From Adineta vaga (Eukaryota > Rotifera), in contig CP075497.1 in NCBI GenBank assembly GCA_021613535.1, positions 7,936,001-8,000,000 on the forward strand: 64,000 bases of DNA, in the 5' to 3' direction. The notes under the pieces are model-generated. The model made no database searches. It was given only the letters and a program-made list of their open reading frames with translations, and had not been told where the DNA came from. Positions 24,752 through 36,640 of this stretch are shown here, in pieces. Position numbers and translations under genes: made by a program. Numbering within the stretch: the first letter of the stretch is position 1; each line of letters opens with the position of its first letter.

Positions 24752-26335
24752 AAGAAAATTAAATAATCGACTCTTATTATTTAACTTAGTTGACTGGTTT
24801 TCTTAGCTTGAACTGATTTAATTGGATATCTTTTCACCTTTAAAAACATTCTTTTTATTTATTCACATTTAAATGTAGAAATAAAATAAAATAACTTTTC
24901 GCGAAAAATATCAATTTAATTTCATTGTCAAATAACTCAAAATCAAAGAACAATGTATAACAAGGAACGACGGATGTTATTGTTATTTCGAGTAGAACTC
25001 ATTGACTTCTTGAAGCGATTGTATACATGAATAATAATGATTCATGAATGTTCTTTTTTCTCCCAATATAATAACTGTTAGATAGAATAACGATATCTGA
25101 CAAATCAAATGAGCGAAATATTCACCAATTTCATTTTACATTAAAAAACTAAAATTTTTAATTTCCTTTCTTTTTTATCACGAACAACTTCACCGGATAC
25201 ATATCAAGTAGATTTTCAAGGGATCGATTTAATTACAAACAAGTGAAACAACTTTTTTCAGAAGGCAAACGCATTATATTTCCTAATGAATAATCTGAAT
25301 AGATGTTTTTTAAATATTTAATAAAAGACTTACATGTTATCGATAGGAAAGAATTTCGCATTCCTAAGTCAAACGGATAGAATATCATTACATCTATTAT
25401 GTTCATCTATTGAAGCTGAATTACACTTCTTTGCAGAAAACAACGATATCAAATGACAAACTTAGAGACTTAATGACACGCAAATTGTAGAAAAAAGAAA
25501 AAAAATAACGTGCTTGAAATTGTCACAAGATATAATTGGCTATGATGAAATTTGTTTCAATATAAAAAAATATTGAGTATATTTTTTCCAAAGATTGCAT
25601 GTAAATATTAAAGATGTAATATTATTCGATGGATTATTTTTCATTGACTTGAACTAGAAAATGACATGGATATCTTTTTCATATTGATCTTAATTCAATA
25701 TATATGTATATATTGTGTTGGATTATTAATTTGATGAGAATAAATTCTGATGGCAAAACATCTGTTTTGTTTTTTTAACAAACGATTCTTTCTCATCATT
25801 ATTTTTATACCCAAAATAAATATTGTGTATTTTTTCTTATTTATCATTATTTTTAAGCCCATTTTGTTCACATGTGAGAATATATGCGACCTAGTCTTTG
25901 TATATTCTGAAAAATTTGTTCGCGCCATTAAGGATCTTTTTTTCCTCTTTTTTCTCCTATCCCCTCCCAAGTTGCCTCTTCTCTAATCATCACAACAGCA
26001 GCGTCATAATCATGGAAGAGTCGAGAAGAGAAAAAAAAAGAATTCTAACATGAACGGGGGAAAAACAACATTTCTGGGAAAAGAGAGAAGAAGTTGAAGA
26101 ATAAGAAGAGAAAAGAGCTTTTCTCGGTCGCAACGGAATGTTAGCGAACAGAGATACTTTGGTTCTAATGTCTATCGGAGTTGAAGAAAAAAATATTTTG
26201 TTGAGTGAATGCGTAGGGGTCGCAATGGCTGGAGGAGTGAGAAAAAAAGAGAAAAATTGCCTGATGACGTAGAGTCGAACGACACAAAAGACGACGATTT
26301 TCTTAACTATTTTAGATTCCCTACACTTCGAGACA
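24752..26335. other. Intergenic region before PCSK1
   Basis: 1.6 kb. The left half is AT-rich. The right part (about 25900-26300) is richer in purine tracts and may include the 5' UTR or promoter of the convertase. A 133-codon antisense ORF across 25990-26391 has biased low-complexity composition and is not supported. A TTTTAG acceptor-like site lies at 26310-26315, 20 bp before the next start. Confidence 0.5.
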
Positions 26336-29300
26336 ATGCATCGTTTACTGTCCCGAATCCCTGTATTTATTTTCTTATTCTGCCTGACCAACGCAGCTGT
26401 CGATTATGCTGAAAATTCGAATGAAATTGACTTTACACCCGAACATTTCAACGAATGGGTTGTAAGAATTGATGAAGGTAGAAAAAACAAGGAAAACATT
26501 TTTCCAAAGAAATAAATTATCTTTTAACAATAGGTGATGACGTCGCTGATCTTGTTGCTAATGAACTTGGTTTACAAAATAGACGAAATGTATGTCTTCT
26601 TTTTTGTTCATATTATAAATAGAAAATAACACTTTCATGTGTTGTTATTGTTTTTTCTCTAGATCTTCGATAATTATTATTTATTTGTTAATCCATCTGT
26701 TCCACGACGATCGAAACGTGCAACTAATGATTTTACTGATTTACTAACCAAACATGAAAAAGTCAATTGGGCTGAACAACAACAAACACGAAACCGTGTT
26801 AAACGAGATTACATTGATAAACGAGCTCAAGAAGATCGTGTCTATCGTTCCGTATCATTTTCTGATCCAAAATGGTCAAAAGAATGGTACTTAGTAAGTC
26901 ATTTATCTATCTTTTCTTTACATTTTAATCTAATAAACCATCAATTTCCTTTGTAGAAAGATACTAGACCGAAAAGTTCAAGTCAATTACCTAAACTTGA
27001 TTTACATGTATTACCAGCATGGGCGGCTGGTTATACCGGTAAGGGTATTAAAGTAACAATTCTTGATGATGGTCTTGAATGGAATAATTCGGATATCATG
27101 GCTAACTATGATCCAAAAGCAAGCTATGATTTAAATGATAATGATGATGATCCAAGTCCAAGATATGATCCAACCAATGAAAACAAGTAAAAAAATGCAT
27201 AGATATTTGAATAGATAGAATTAAAGAATTTGATCTAGACATGGAACACGATGTGCAGGTGAAGTTGCGATGGTTGCCAACAATTCTATCTGTGGTGTTG
27301 GTATCGCGTAAGAAAATATCTTAAAAAAATAATTTTATATAGAATGAAAATCACGATCATTTTTAATTAGATACAATGCAAAAATCGGTGGTATTCGTAT
27401 GTTAGATGGTCACGTTACTGATCGAGTTGAAGCCGAAGCTATTGCTTTCAATCATAAATATATTGATATCTATTCCGCTTCTTGGGGTCCAAATGATGAT
27501 GGACGAACAGTAAGATAAAACAAAATGAACTGACTAGAATTCAATTGAGTTATTTTAGGTCGAAGGTCCAGGTACACTCGCTTCAGCTGCTTTTATCAAA
27601 GGAATTACAGAAGGACGTAATGGAAAAGGTGTTATCTATGTTTGGGCATCTGGTAATGGTGGACGACGACAAGATAATTGCAAGTAAGTGTACAAAATAT
27701 ATTTTGATCATTCATATCAAACCTAAAACATCTTAAAAACCATTAGTTGTGATGGTTATACCGGTTCAATATATACAATTTCGATTTCATCCGCATCAGA
27801 ACATCAACAATCACCATGGTATGCTGAACGTTGTCCAAGTACAATGGCTACAACATATTCATCAGGTGCTTATCAAGATCAAAAAGTGGTACGATAATGA
27901 ATTTACAAAAACTTCACAAAATTTTTTCTCTTTCTCATCTCTAGACAACAACTGATCTTCATGATTCATGTACTGATGATCATACAGGAACATCTGGTTT
28001 GTCTTTCCTTATTATCAAAAAAAACAAATTAGAATGATAAAAACTTCATTTCCGTTTTTAGCTTCAGCACCATTAGCAGCTGGTATTTTTGCTCTCGTCT
28101 TGGAAGCAAAGTAAGTAATAGAATCATAAATAATATTCACCATATTTTTTTCCTTCTAGTCCGGAAGTCACATGGCGTGATATGCAACATTTAGTTGCAT
28201 GGACATCTGAATATGCACCATTAGCTGACAATCATGGCTGGACAACAAATGGTGCAGGTTTCAAAGTAAACACTTATGTTTTTTTCTTATTGCTCATAAA
28301 TAAAGAATTTTAATCAACGTCGTGACTTTCGAAAAACAAATATTTGATGGTTATATTTCTCTGACTCTTTTGAAAATCATTGAACTATATAATGAACAAC
28401 ATGTTTATTTAATAAGAGCATTCATCTAATTGGTTTTTTTTGTTACTCAGGTAAACAGTCGATTTGGTTTCGGTCTTCTCAATGCCGCAGCATTAACTGA
28501 AGCAGCTAAACACTGGGTCACTGTTCCTAAACAAAGTATTTGCGAAATTGAACCAGTTAAATTTCCACCACAGTAAGTGTTTTTTTCTTGTTTCTCTCAT
28601 AGAACAAAGAAATAATTGATTTATTACAATATCTATTTCTAGAGAAATCAGCGCTTCTCGTCCATTAGAAATTGACTTTGAAGTAACAGGTTGTGAAGGT
28701 GAAAATAATGCTGTCCGCTTTCTTGAACATGTACAACTTTACGTTACAATTCGTTATACACGACGTGGTGCACTCAAAATAAATATTACTAGTCCACATG
28801 GTTGAAGAAATGAAATTTTTCTATCAAATGATTTTATGATTTATGCTTTAGGTACACAAACAACATTATTATCTGAACGTGAACAAGATTCATCAACTGA
28901 TGGATTCAAAAATTGGTCATTTATGAGTGTACACAACTGGGGTGAAAATCCAAAAGGTTTATGGACAATCAAAGTTATGGATACAGTAAATATCTTGAAT
29001 ATATTGTTAGTTGTTTTGCATCAAGGTTTTTTCTTCTTTTCATTTTATAGACAGGCAATATGGAAAATCATGGTGCACTTCAAGATTTCCGTTTAGTTTT
29101 ACATGGCACGGCCGAAGCACCTCATCATATGAAAGCAGGACCACGAGTCTATGATGAAAATTATAATGTCGTTCAAAATGAACGAAGTGTAAGTTACCGA
29201 AGAAAATAGAACGATGTCAAGAGGAAACTGAATTTAGTTGTTTGATAATTTTCTATATGACATATTCTCAACCCGAGCAAGAAATATCGGAATTCTTTTT

Positions 29301-29663
29301 ATTAACACACAAATTCTCTCCATGCATGAAATCTAATGAAGTTAAAGCTGAATTGAAAAATACTCGGTATGAATTTATTCTAGATTCTATGAGAAGTTGT
29401 CAGAATAGAATTTTAATTGTTTTCATAATACTAAACTAAAAGTCAAGTTTCTACAATTCTTTATGTATTTGTAGGAAAAACGTCAAAGTTTAAAAGGTAC
29501 TGGACAACAAGCAATGGTTGAATCAAGCAAACGTTCATCAGTTCCTCAAGAATATCGTGAAACATCAGCTGAAGATCAACTTGACGAAATCAGTACTGTT
29601 CCTAAAACAGATAGCCATTGGCTTCGTATTCTTGCTCGACTCAATGGTAATTGGTTACAATAA
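26336..29663 (+). CDS. PCSK1: Prohormone convertase 1/3-like subtilisin (kexin family)
   Basis: Secretory-granule endoprotease that cuts prohormones after dibasic sites. Sixteen exons: 26336-26477, 26534-26589, 26663-26893, 26957-27186, 27239-27307, 27371-27509, 27559-27683, 27747-27888, 27945-27996, 28062-28110, 28160-28265, 28451-28572, 28643-28800, 28852-28985, 29051-29188 and 29475-29663, giving 693 aa. A signal peptide ([15 protein letters not shown]) precedes the pro-segment, which ends at a multibasic site (RNRVKR-DY). Catalytic residues are Asp about 180 ([11 protein letters not shown]), His 221 ([10 protein letters not shown]) and Ser 395 ([13 protein letters not shown]). The oxyanion residue is Asn (WASGNGG), as in PC1/furin and unlike PC2. 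The P domain follows and ends VVQNERS like PC1. There is no membrane anchor. The RRGDL motif reads RRGAL. Confidence 0.93.
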
Positions 29664-29952
29664 ATGAAATGAAGAAAGAAAAAAAAAGTCTATGAAAATA
29701 TAAATAAGAATATAATCTAATGAATACATTAACTAATGTCAAACATCAATAATCTAGTCATCATCAACATATTCCGTCGAGAAAAATCTTTATTCTCTTT
29801 TCCATTCTATTTTTATAAAACATCGTGAATCTAGATTTTATTTATTTCTCTCTCTCTCTCTCTCTTTCTCGAAATAGAATTTAAAAAAAAAGAAAATCAT
29901 CAACGAAAAAAAAGGAAAAGATGAAGAAAGAAAATGATCTTTTTTTTTGTTT
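29664..29952. repeat. Convergent intergenic spacer with CT microsatellite
   Basis: 289 bp between convergent stops. It holds a (TC)n run at about 29846-29866 and poly-A/poly-T runs that may mark the two 3' ends. No gene. Confidence 0.5.
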
Positions 29953-31713
29953 CTACAAATTTTGTCGATGATGTCGAGCGAAATTCATTGATAATTCGGA
30001 CACAGTTGTTTGAGGTGTATTATTTGAACTAGTTGTTCGACGTGTACGTTGAGATGAATAGACGATTTTAAGTGCAGTTGGATCCGAGAAACTACGACAA
30101 GAAGCATGGGTTTGGGAAGAAAATTCAGGTGACCATGAAACACATGGGCAAAAACGAAATACACTACGAAAACCATTACGAAATCTAAATGAAATCATAT
30201 TTTCTAAGTAGTAAAAAGACAGAACTGGATGAAACATTACCTATTATTCATACAACAATAGAGAAATGGATTATACATGGAATTACTCATAGCAAAGAAG
30301 TACGAAGGTAAATAGACATAAGGTGTACCAGGCCAATCTGGAATTGATTTATAGACAGAAACAATGACGAAATATAATTGTTGTGGAAACCTAAAAGAAA
30401 ATGAAGATGATGATTATTTTTTTCTTCTGACAGAACGATCTATGTCAATATTCCTACCAGCAAATACCAAAAATTAAAACAACAGCAATAAGCATTTTGA
30501 CAACTTTACGTTTGGATTGAATAGAATCACGTTGTCGTTTAGTTACTTCGCCAATTGCTAAATTAAAGACGAAATTTACAAAGATTTCATTACGAAAAAA
30601 AAAGACAAAAAAACTAAACCAGTTTGTCCCCAGAGTTCAATCGCGATTCTTGTATATGTTATTGTTAATATGACAATTGGACCGACATATGTAACCGAAA
30701 AGAAGATCCATTCAAATCTAAGAAAATTGATTTTATAAAAGAATAACATCAATTTTTCATTTGAGATTTACTTTTCATGACTTTTAATATCAACTATTTC
30801 ACAAGCATGTCTAACATAACTAAATGATCGAATAGCTGGTGATGATACTAATAATGATAAGATCCAAATTCCACACAAAATCATAATTGTTTGTTTATGC
30901 GTTAATTTCGTACGTAATGGATGAATTATAGCGAAATATCTTTTCAATAGGAAACATCAATCATTCTTTCAAAACTAAAACTATATATCTTACCGATCTA
31001 AGCTAATTGCTACATAGGTTAATACATTAGCTGCAATTGATACATGAGAAACAGCTTGTACTAACTTACACATTAGATTTCCGAATGGCCATCGTGCTTG
31101 CGCGACCATATAATAACCATTGAAGGAAATATTGAAAATAGCATTGAGTACATCAGCATATGCAAGATTAACAAGAAAATAATTCGTTGGTGTTCTCATA
31201 CGACGATGAGCGAGAACAATCCAAATAACAATGCTATTTCCACAAACAGCCAAAAGTACAACAAGAGCAAATAATAAAAGAAAGATGAACTAAAAAACAA
31301 AGATCTCAAGATAAAATTCAAGTTTCTTCTATGTATCGAATTTATTAATGATTCTTATCTATATATGAATGTATTTTAGTGGATTCCTTTATGTTTTTTT
31401 CTATAATGAATAATAGACTGAACTGATTAAATCCAAAGTTCAAGTTTACAAAAATTCTTTAGATTTTAATGAAAAAAATCTTTTTTTTTAAAAACTAATG
31501 ATTTTGCATCTGAAGGAGATATCTGATAATATGAATTAAATCACATCTTGTGTTTTTTTTCCAGAAGATATTCTTCGTACTAATTGTAGTTACATACAAA
31601 ACTACGAAAATTTTTTTAAGAGAATTGTTACTTACTTGTACTGGTAAAGGCAATGGTGAAGATTGTTCTTGTTTTGTTGAATTACTATAATTGGAATTGT
31701 TCAGCGTAGTCAT
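29953..31713 (-). CDS. Rhodopsin-class GPCR, tachykinin (neurokinin) receptor-like
   Basis: Neuropeptide receptor of 373 aa. Exons from the 5' end: 31713-31636, 31289-30994, 30939-30772, 30717-30620, 30557-30458, 30390-30241 and 30184-29953. The N-terminus is short with Asn-X-Ser/Thr sites. TM1 begins FIFLLLFALVVLLAVCGNS; TM2 has NLAYADVLNA; TM3 ends SLDRYFAIIHPL (intact DRY). The third loop has QSKRKVVKMLIAVVLIFGIC and TM7 has SMYNPFLYCCMNNRFRNGF. The KRKVVKM loop and the YCC-N-RFR-GF tail with a downstream Cys (palmitoylation candidate) are the tachykinin-receptor pattern; neuropeptide Y-type receptors are the next best guess. Intron 1 (346 bp) is the longest. A CT-rich microsatellite lies upstream of the start. 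Confidence 0.9.
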
Positions 31714-31849
31714 TGTTTTCTCATAAACCTATTGACGACTGTTCATTCGTTATATATTTGATTGTCAATACTATCTTGTTACACAAAGCAAAGAAAAAGA
31801 ATGTAATTTTGAGTTTTTGTTACTGTTGCTACTTCTATTTTCTCTCTGA

Positions 31850-31890
<41 letters not shown>

Positions 31891-32647
31891 GTCCTCTCTT
31901 TGTTAGCCGCTTCTATGTTTGAATGTAATTCGTTAGCATCATCGCCTCCTCTCTCTCTCTCTCTTCTCATTTATTACTTATCCAAAAAGTTTGCTTGACA
32001 GGCTACAAAGAGATGATGTGAAAGTATAGAGTAACATAGAGAAAACAGTGATATTCATCGAAAACAACAACGAGCAAATCTTTGGAAAAAAAGAGATCAC
32101 AGATCTACTTATCATTCTTTTTTCTCTTATGATGTGCACAGTTATTTGCTTGACAGAATTTAAGATCTTAGTTGTTGTTCGTTGTTTTTAATGTAATCCA
32201 TGGGTTTTCTTTTTGTCAGACAGAGAAACGAGAAGAATGATCTTGTATTCTGATTCTACATGAATTACTGTTTGTTTCATTCAACAAAGAATGATGGAAA
32301 AACCTTTTAAGACTTCTTCATTCTCACATTCACACATCGTTATATTGCAGTAGATCAGCTACTTCTTCATCATAGAAGTGGATAAGTAGTGTATAATTGG
32401 CTGATAATGGATGAGAAAGAACAACTTCAATTCATTTCTCTTTTTTGTTCGTCTTATCTATCAATACATTAATGGAATTTAGAGAAATGTTTTATTTGTG
32501 TGAATCTATGTATTGACAAAGAAAACCGTTTAAAGCATAAGAGTAGTATTCATAGAAAATAGGATCTTTAATACTTGACAATGAAGTTAGATTAAAACAA
32601 CATATTTTGTATAGTACATGGTCGATTGACGATCACCATTGCTGTTA
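31714..32647. repeat. Intergenic region with CT microsatellites
   Basis: A (CT)n tract at 31861-31886, with interrupted extension from about 31842, and a second at about 31948-31965 lie 130-250 bp upstream of the tachykinin-like receptor start, so they may be in its promoter or 5' UTR. The rest is AT-rich with no gene. Confidence 0.65.
31861..31886. repeat. (CT)n microsatellite
   Basis: Uninterrupted CT dinucleotide tract, with imperfect CT-rich flank on the left, upstream of the tachykinin-like receptor on the minus strand. Confidence 0.9.
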
Positions 32648-33523
32648 TTACTGATTGAGTTGGTTCTGAATTTCGTTCAAATATTGCTTGTAGCTTGGTG
32701 TCACAAATACCAAAGAAATAGCCGTAACAAATGCTCCAGTTGATAGACTTACTCCTTGAATATGATAAGCTAATGGTAAGACATAATTTGTACAAACATA
32801 TATGAAAATAACCAAGACTGTAGGAAAACCAAGTGTAACGACAGCAGTGACAAGAGTGACAAGACGTTTTAAAATAATCAAATCACGTTTATTCGACTTT
32901 TGTCGTCTTTGCTGTTGTGGTATATTATTTGATCGATGAATATATCGAATAATATACATATATATTGAAGAGATGCTCGATGTTGAAGTACCATAAATAG
33001 TCACGATTAAAATAAGTAATCCGCGAACATTTTCAAAACTAATCCAACAATTATATTCTAATGGAAGATATTGAAAATCATCCAAAAGAATACTGGGTAG
33101 AATACAAAGAAATGAAATAATCCATTGAATAAGAACAGCGATCCAAAATACACCGAATGATTGTAGAATTCTATGTTTATAGAAAACAATTCGAAATAAT
33201 CGAAAGATTGCCTGTAAAACAAATGAATAGTATAAAGCACAAAGACAAACATGAACAAAATAAGTACGTATTTGACACCAACGTCCACCTAACCAAATCG
33301 GTGAATTCAAATTTCCATGTTGATTGTATCCATACATAATTAACATCATAATCGAAAATAAAAGCAATGTTGAATATGTATTACAAATTAGAAGAATGAA
33401 AATATTCGTTTTTAATGGATGAATACGAATGAAAATTAAGATCAACATTAACAAGCAAGTTAGAAAAGTTAATGAATAAAAACATAATCCAACATAACCA
33501 AGAATTACTGGTATGTTTACCAT
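32648..33523 (-). CDS. Intronless 7TM receptor, array copy 1
   Basis: Chemoreceptor-like rhodopsin-superfamily protein of 291 aa in one exon. The start is set at the ATG at 33523 because the open frame further upstream has no ATG and the paralog at copy 2 begins at the matching point (MVNIP versus MNIA). Seven hydrophobic segments are visible: TM1 about 8-28, TM2 ending near MLIMYG, TM3 from CLCALYYSFVLQAIFRLFRI, TM4 from FGVFWIAVLIQWI, and the rest to about residue 275. The DRY position reads FRI and TM7 ends FVTPSYK instead of NPxxY. Loop 3 contains SNKRDLIILKR. The ligand is unknown. A stretch of about 250 bp is nearly identical to copy 2. Confidence 0.88.
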   Translation of the reverse strand: MVNIPVILGYVGLCFYSLTFLTCLLMLILIFIRIHPLKTNIFILLICNTYSTLLLFSIMMLIMYGYNQHGNLNSPIWLGGRWCQIRTYFVHVCLCALYYSFVLQAIFRLFRIVFYKHRILQSFGVFWIAVLIQWIISFLCILPSILLDDFQYLPLEYNCWISFENVRGLLILIVTIYGTSTSSISSIYMYIIRYIHRSNNIPQQQRRQKSNKRDLIILKRLVTLVTAVVTLGFPTVLVIFIYVCTNYVLPLAYHIQGVSLSTGAFVTAISLVFVTPSYKQYLNEIQNQLNQ

Positions 33524-34363
33524 TGGAATGAAAAAACAAGGTGAAGCAAATAAAAAGGAAAGATTCTGCAAAAGAAAAGAATTATCTGATATAAATCCGC
33601 CTCCGACTAATAAAAACTACATCATGCATAGAATTATCCTTTTAATAGAACCGTCAGTTACATTTCAAGACTGCAAATAACATTCAATTTTGATAAAATC
33701 TGATCAATCGTACAATTATTAAACATGTAGATTTTTCCTTAAATAGAAAGATCATACAATTATAATGATGATGATGTACCCAAAATTTTCTTTTTCACCA
33801 TCATCAACAATAATTTATAATTATCTATCAATGATCATCGTTCACTATTGATTAGATTCTTGATTTATTCTAATCTTATGAATAAGAAGTAGTTTCTTGA
33901 GTACTCATCTCAACAATCCAAGGAAACGGATATAGATATGTAGAATTTTACTCATGCTTTGATTATATAGATAAGAATCAATGATTCTCAGATAAAATAA
34001 TAGAAAATACAACGAAGATCTTCCTTTAATAATGATTGATAACTTTCTACAAACTACACAACAGAAGAAAAAAAAGGTTGTTTTTTTACATTGAATATTT
34101 ATTTGATTGTCAGGATAAATTATGAGAACGAAGGTGAATATATTCAAACGCATTCAATTGATAAGTAAACTTCAGATATTATTAATGATAAAAATTAGTG
34201 AAAAAAACAAATTCTTATCAAAAGTACAAAATCTAATGATAAGTTCATAAGAACTGTATGATTCTAACTATATTCTATATTAAATAAAGTTTAACAATTT
34301 CACAATAGATGGATTTTTATTGAACTGATTTTCATATTGACAGATTAGTTCACGTGAAATCTT
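33524..34363. other. Spacer between receptor copies 1 and 2
   Basis: 840 bp, AT-rich, no gene or repeat recognised. It should contain the promoter of copy 1 (minus strand). Confidence 0.5.
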
Positions 34364-35284
34364 TTAGTTACCAATAGGATGTACACTTTGCAGTGTCAAT
34401 GCTATCATTCGTGTTTCATGTGGACGAACTTTTGCTTGACGTTGATGGAAAATTGCTTGTATTCGTGGTGTAATGAATACTAAAGAAATGGATGCAATAA
34501 ATACACCAAATGATATACTTAAACCTTGAATATGATAAGCAAATGGTACAACGTATTTCGTTATGATGTAGATTAATACAATAGCAGTTGTTGGTAAACC
34601 TATTCCAACAACAATGAAAATAAGAATCACTACACGTTTTAAAATCATTAAATCTCTTTTATTCGAATTTTGTCGATGTTGTTGAATTTGTGTTGAACGG
34701 CGAGTATAACGTATAATTTGAGTATAAATAGTAAATACAATCGATAGAGGATTATTAAAAATAAATATTATTGCCATTAAAAGTCCACGAATATTTTCAA
34801 AACTAATCCAACAATTATATTCTAATGGAAGATATTGAAAATCATCCAAAAGAATATTGGGTAGAATACAAAGAAATGAAATAATCCATTGAATAAGAAC
34901 AGCGATCCAAAATACACCGAATGATTGTAGAATTCTATGTTTATAGAAAACAATTCGAAATAATCGAAAGATTGCCTGTAAAACAAATGAATAATACAAA
35001 GCACAAAAACAAACATGAGCAAAATAAGTACGTATTTGACACCAACGACCTTCGAATGATATTGTTGAATCGAGATTACCACAAAGATTATAAGAATACA
35101 TTACTAACATGATTGAACTAACTAATAATGAATTGAAATAAGTATTACAAGTTAATAAGACTGAAACGTTCGATTTCAATGAATGAACACGAAGAAAAAT
35201 TAAAATAATCATTGTTATACAAAGAAGAAAATTAATTGAATAAAGACATATACCAATACCAGCAAGAATTACTGCTATATTCAT
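34364..35284 (-). CDS. Intronless 7TM receptor, array copy 2
   Basis: Same family as copy 1, 306 aa. It starts MNIAVILAGIGICLYSI (TM1). It shares with copy 1 the TM3-TM4 block LYYSFVLQAIFRLFRIVFYK through to EYNCWISFEN almost without change, while TM1-TM2, TM5 and the C-terminal tail differ clearly. Loop 3 is SNKRDLMILKR. The tail is longer and has a HETR-rich end. There is no DRY; TM7 ends FITPR. Same strand and orientation as copy 1, so a tandem duplication followed by partial sequence exchange is likely. Confidence 0.9.
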   Translation of the reverse strand: MNIAVILAGIGICLYSINFLLCITMIILIFLRVHSLKSNVSVLLTCNTYFNSLLVSSIMLVMYSYNLCGNLDSTISFEGRWCQIRTYFAHVCFCALYYSFVLQAIFRLFRIVFYKHRILQSFGVFWIAVLIQWIISFLCILPNILLDDFQYLPLEYNCWISFENIRGLLMAIIFIFNNPLSIVFTIYTQIIRYTRRSTQIQQHRQNSNKRDLMILKRVVILIFIVVGIGLPTTAIVLIYIITKYVVPFAYHIQGLSISFGVFIASISLVFITPRIQAIFHQRQAKVRPHETRMIALTLQSVHPIGN

Positions 35285-36640
35285 GATAAATACAATATCA
35301 AATTGTTTATAAGATGAAAAAAGTGAATTACATCTAGAAATATTAATCTTTACTTCTTATGTCTTGAAAAATAATTTCGTCTGAAAAGAATTCTATCGTA
35401 GGAATCTAGTTCGACTTTTATTAACATAAAGAGAGAATATGATGGATGAACTTCTAGTTTTTTTAAAAATTTCTTTGACATTTTTCTCTTACCATTTTGA
35501 AAACATATCAGAAATATTAGATTCTTTTTGAAAAAAGATGAATGAGATTTCTGAGAGCATTTCGAGATTCATTAATAAAATAATTTTCTTCATTTCCGAT
35601 CATGCTTTACTAAATATTTTCCATTGTTGATATATAACTTTATGACAATGATGGATATTCTGCTTCTCGTGATTGAAATTGATTAAAGCATGACTTACGA
35701 TTAATAATTTATTAATAATATATTATTCAAGACATATGCATGTCATGTCTTCAATTTCTGTTTGATATCGTAAGAGAAATAAAACAGAAACATATGTTTT
35801 CTTATTGTCACACATATACTCATTAAAACTATTTGTTTTTCAGAGGTGTCTGATCAGAAAGAGACGCAAAGACAACCAAAAATAAACCTCGCCTCAAAGT
35901 GTCAATTTCTAATTTGATGTATATCCATACTGCAGGTACAAAGACTGATAGCTTCTTTCAGTTCTCATCTGTATAATTGAGGAGGATGATGAGAAGTGAA
36001 GCAAAATTCTATATGTTCGAAAATTATTCTTTGCTATTCAATTTTTTTTTAAATTTATCAATACACAGTTAAAATTCACTAAGGTTAATACGGAACACAT
36101 CATTACAATTTGTATTTGATGAACTTTCGGTTTACGTATAAAAATGCGTTAAAATCTTCTTTGTCTTGAATTACCCGTACTTTTCTTGACATTAAGTAGA
36201 ATAATTGGAATTGTATATCAGAAAACAAACTATCAATCGTAAACAAATCATTAATTCGTAAAGTTTGTGTCATTATATTACATATATGTTCAATCAGATA
36301 ATAATTAAAAAGAAACAAATTGACCTATAGATGAACATAATACGAAAAGATATCATTTTTTCATACTCTGAATTTTGATTAAGTTAATCTTATTACTAAA
36401 CATACTTTTCAATTTATTTCTTAATTGTCAGAATCCATTATAATCTAGACTAAATTCCAATTATCGTTCTATTTTTTTAAAACTCCTCTTAAACAAACAT
36501 GATTTGAATATAATCTGTTTCTTATTTAACCTTCGTCTACACTTGAATCTCTTTCTAAATTTGTTCTCTATATATAATCAATTTTTTAAAAATTTTTAAT
36601 TCTCTTCTTCATCGCAGTTTATGAAATTCAGATTTCAAGT
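35285..36640. other. Divergent spacer between receptor copies 2 and 3
   Basis: 1.36 kb separating minus-strand and plus-strand receptors, so it holds two promoters. AT-rich; only short ORFs; no repeat family recognised. Confidence 0.5.

Noticed and set aside
25990-26391. 133-codon antisense ORF upstream of PCSK1
   Set aside because: Composition is low-complexity (Phe/Ser/Arg from purine-pyrimidine tracts), with no domain, and it overlaps the PCSK1 first exon on the other strand.
33524-33571. Upstream extension of receptor copy 1 (16 more codons)
   Set aside because: The extension has no ATG and contains an acceptor-like TGCAG; the paralog starts at the position matching the internal Met, so the ATG at 33523 was used.
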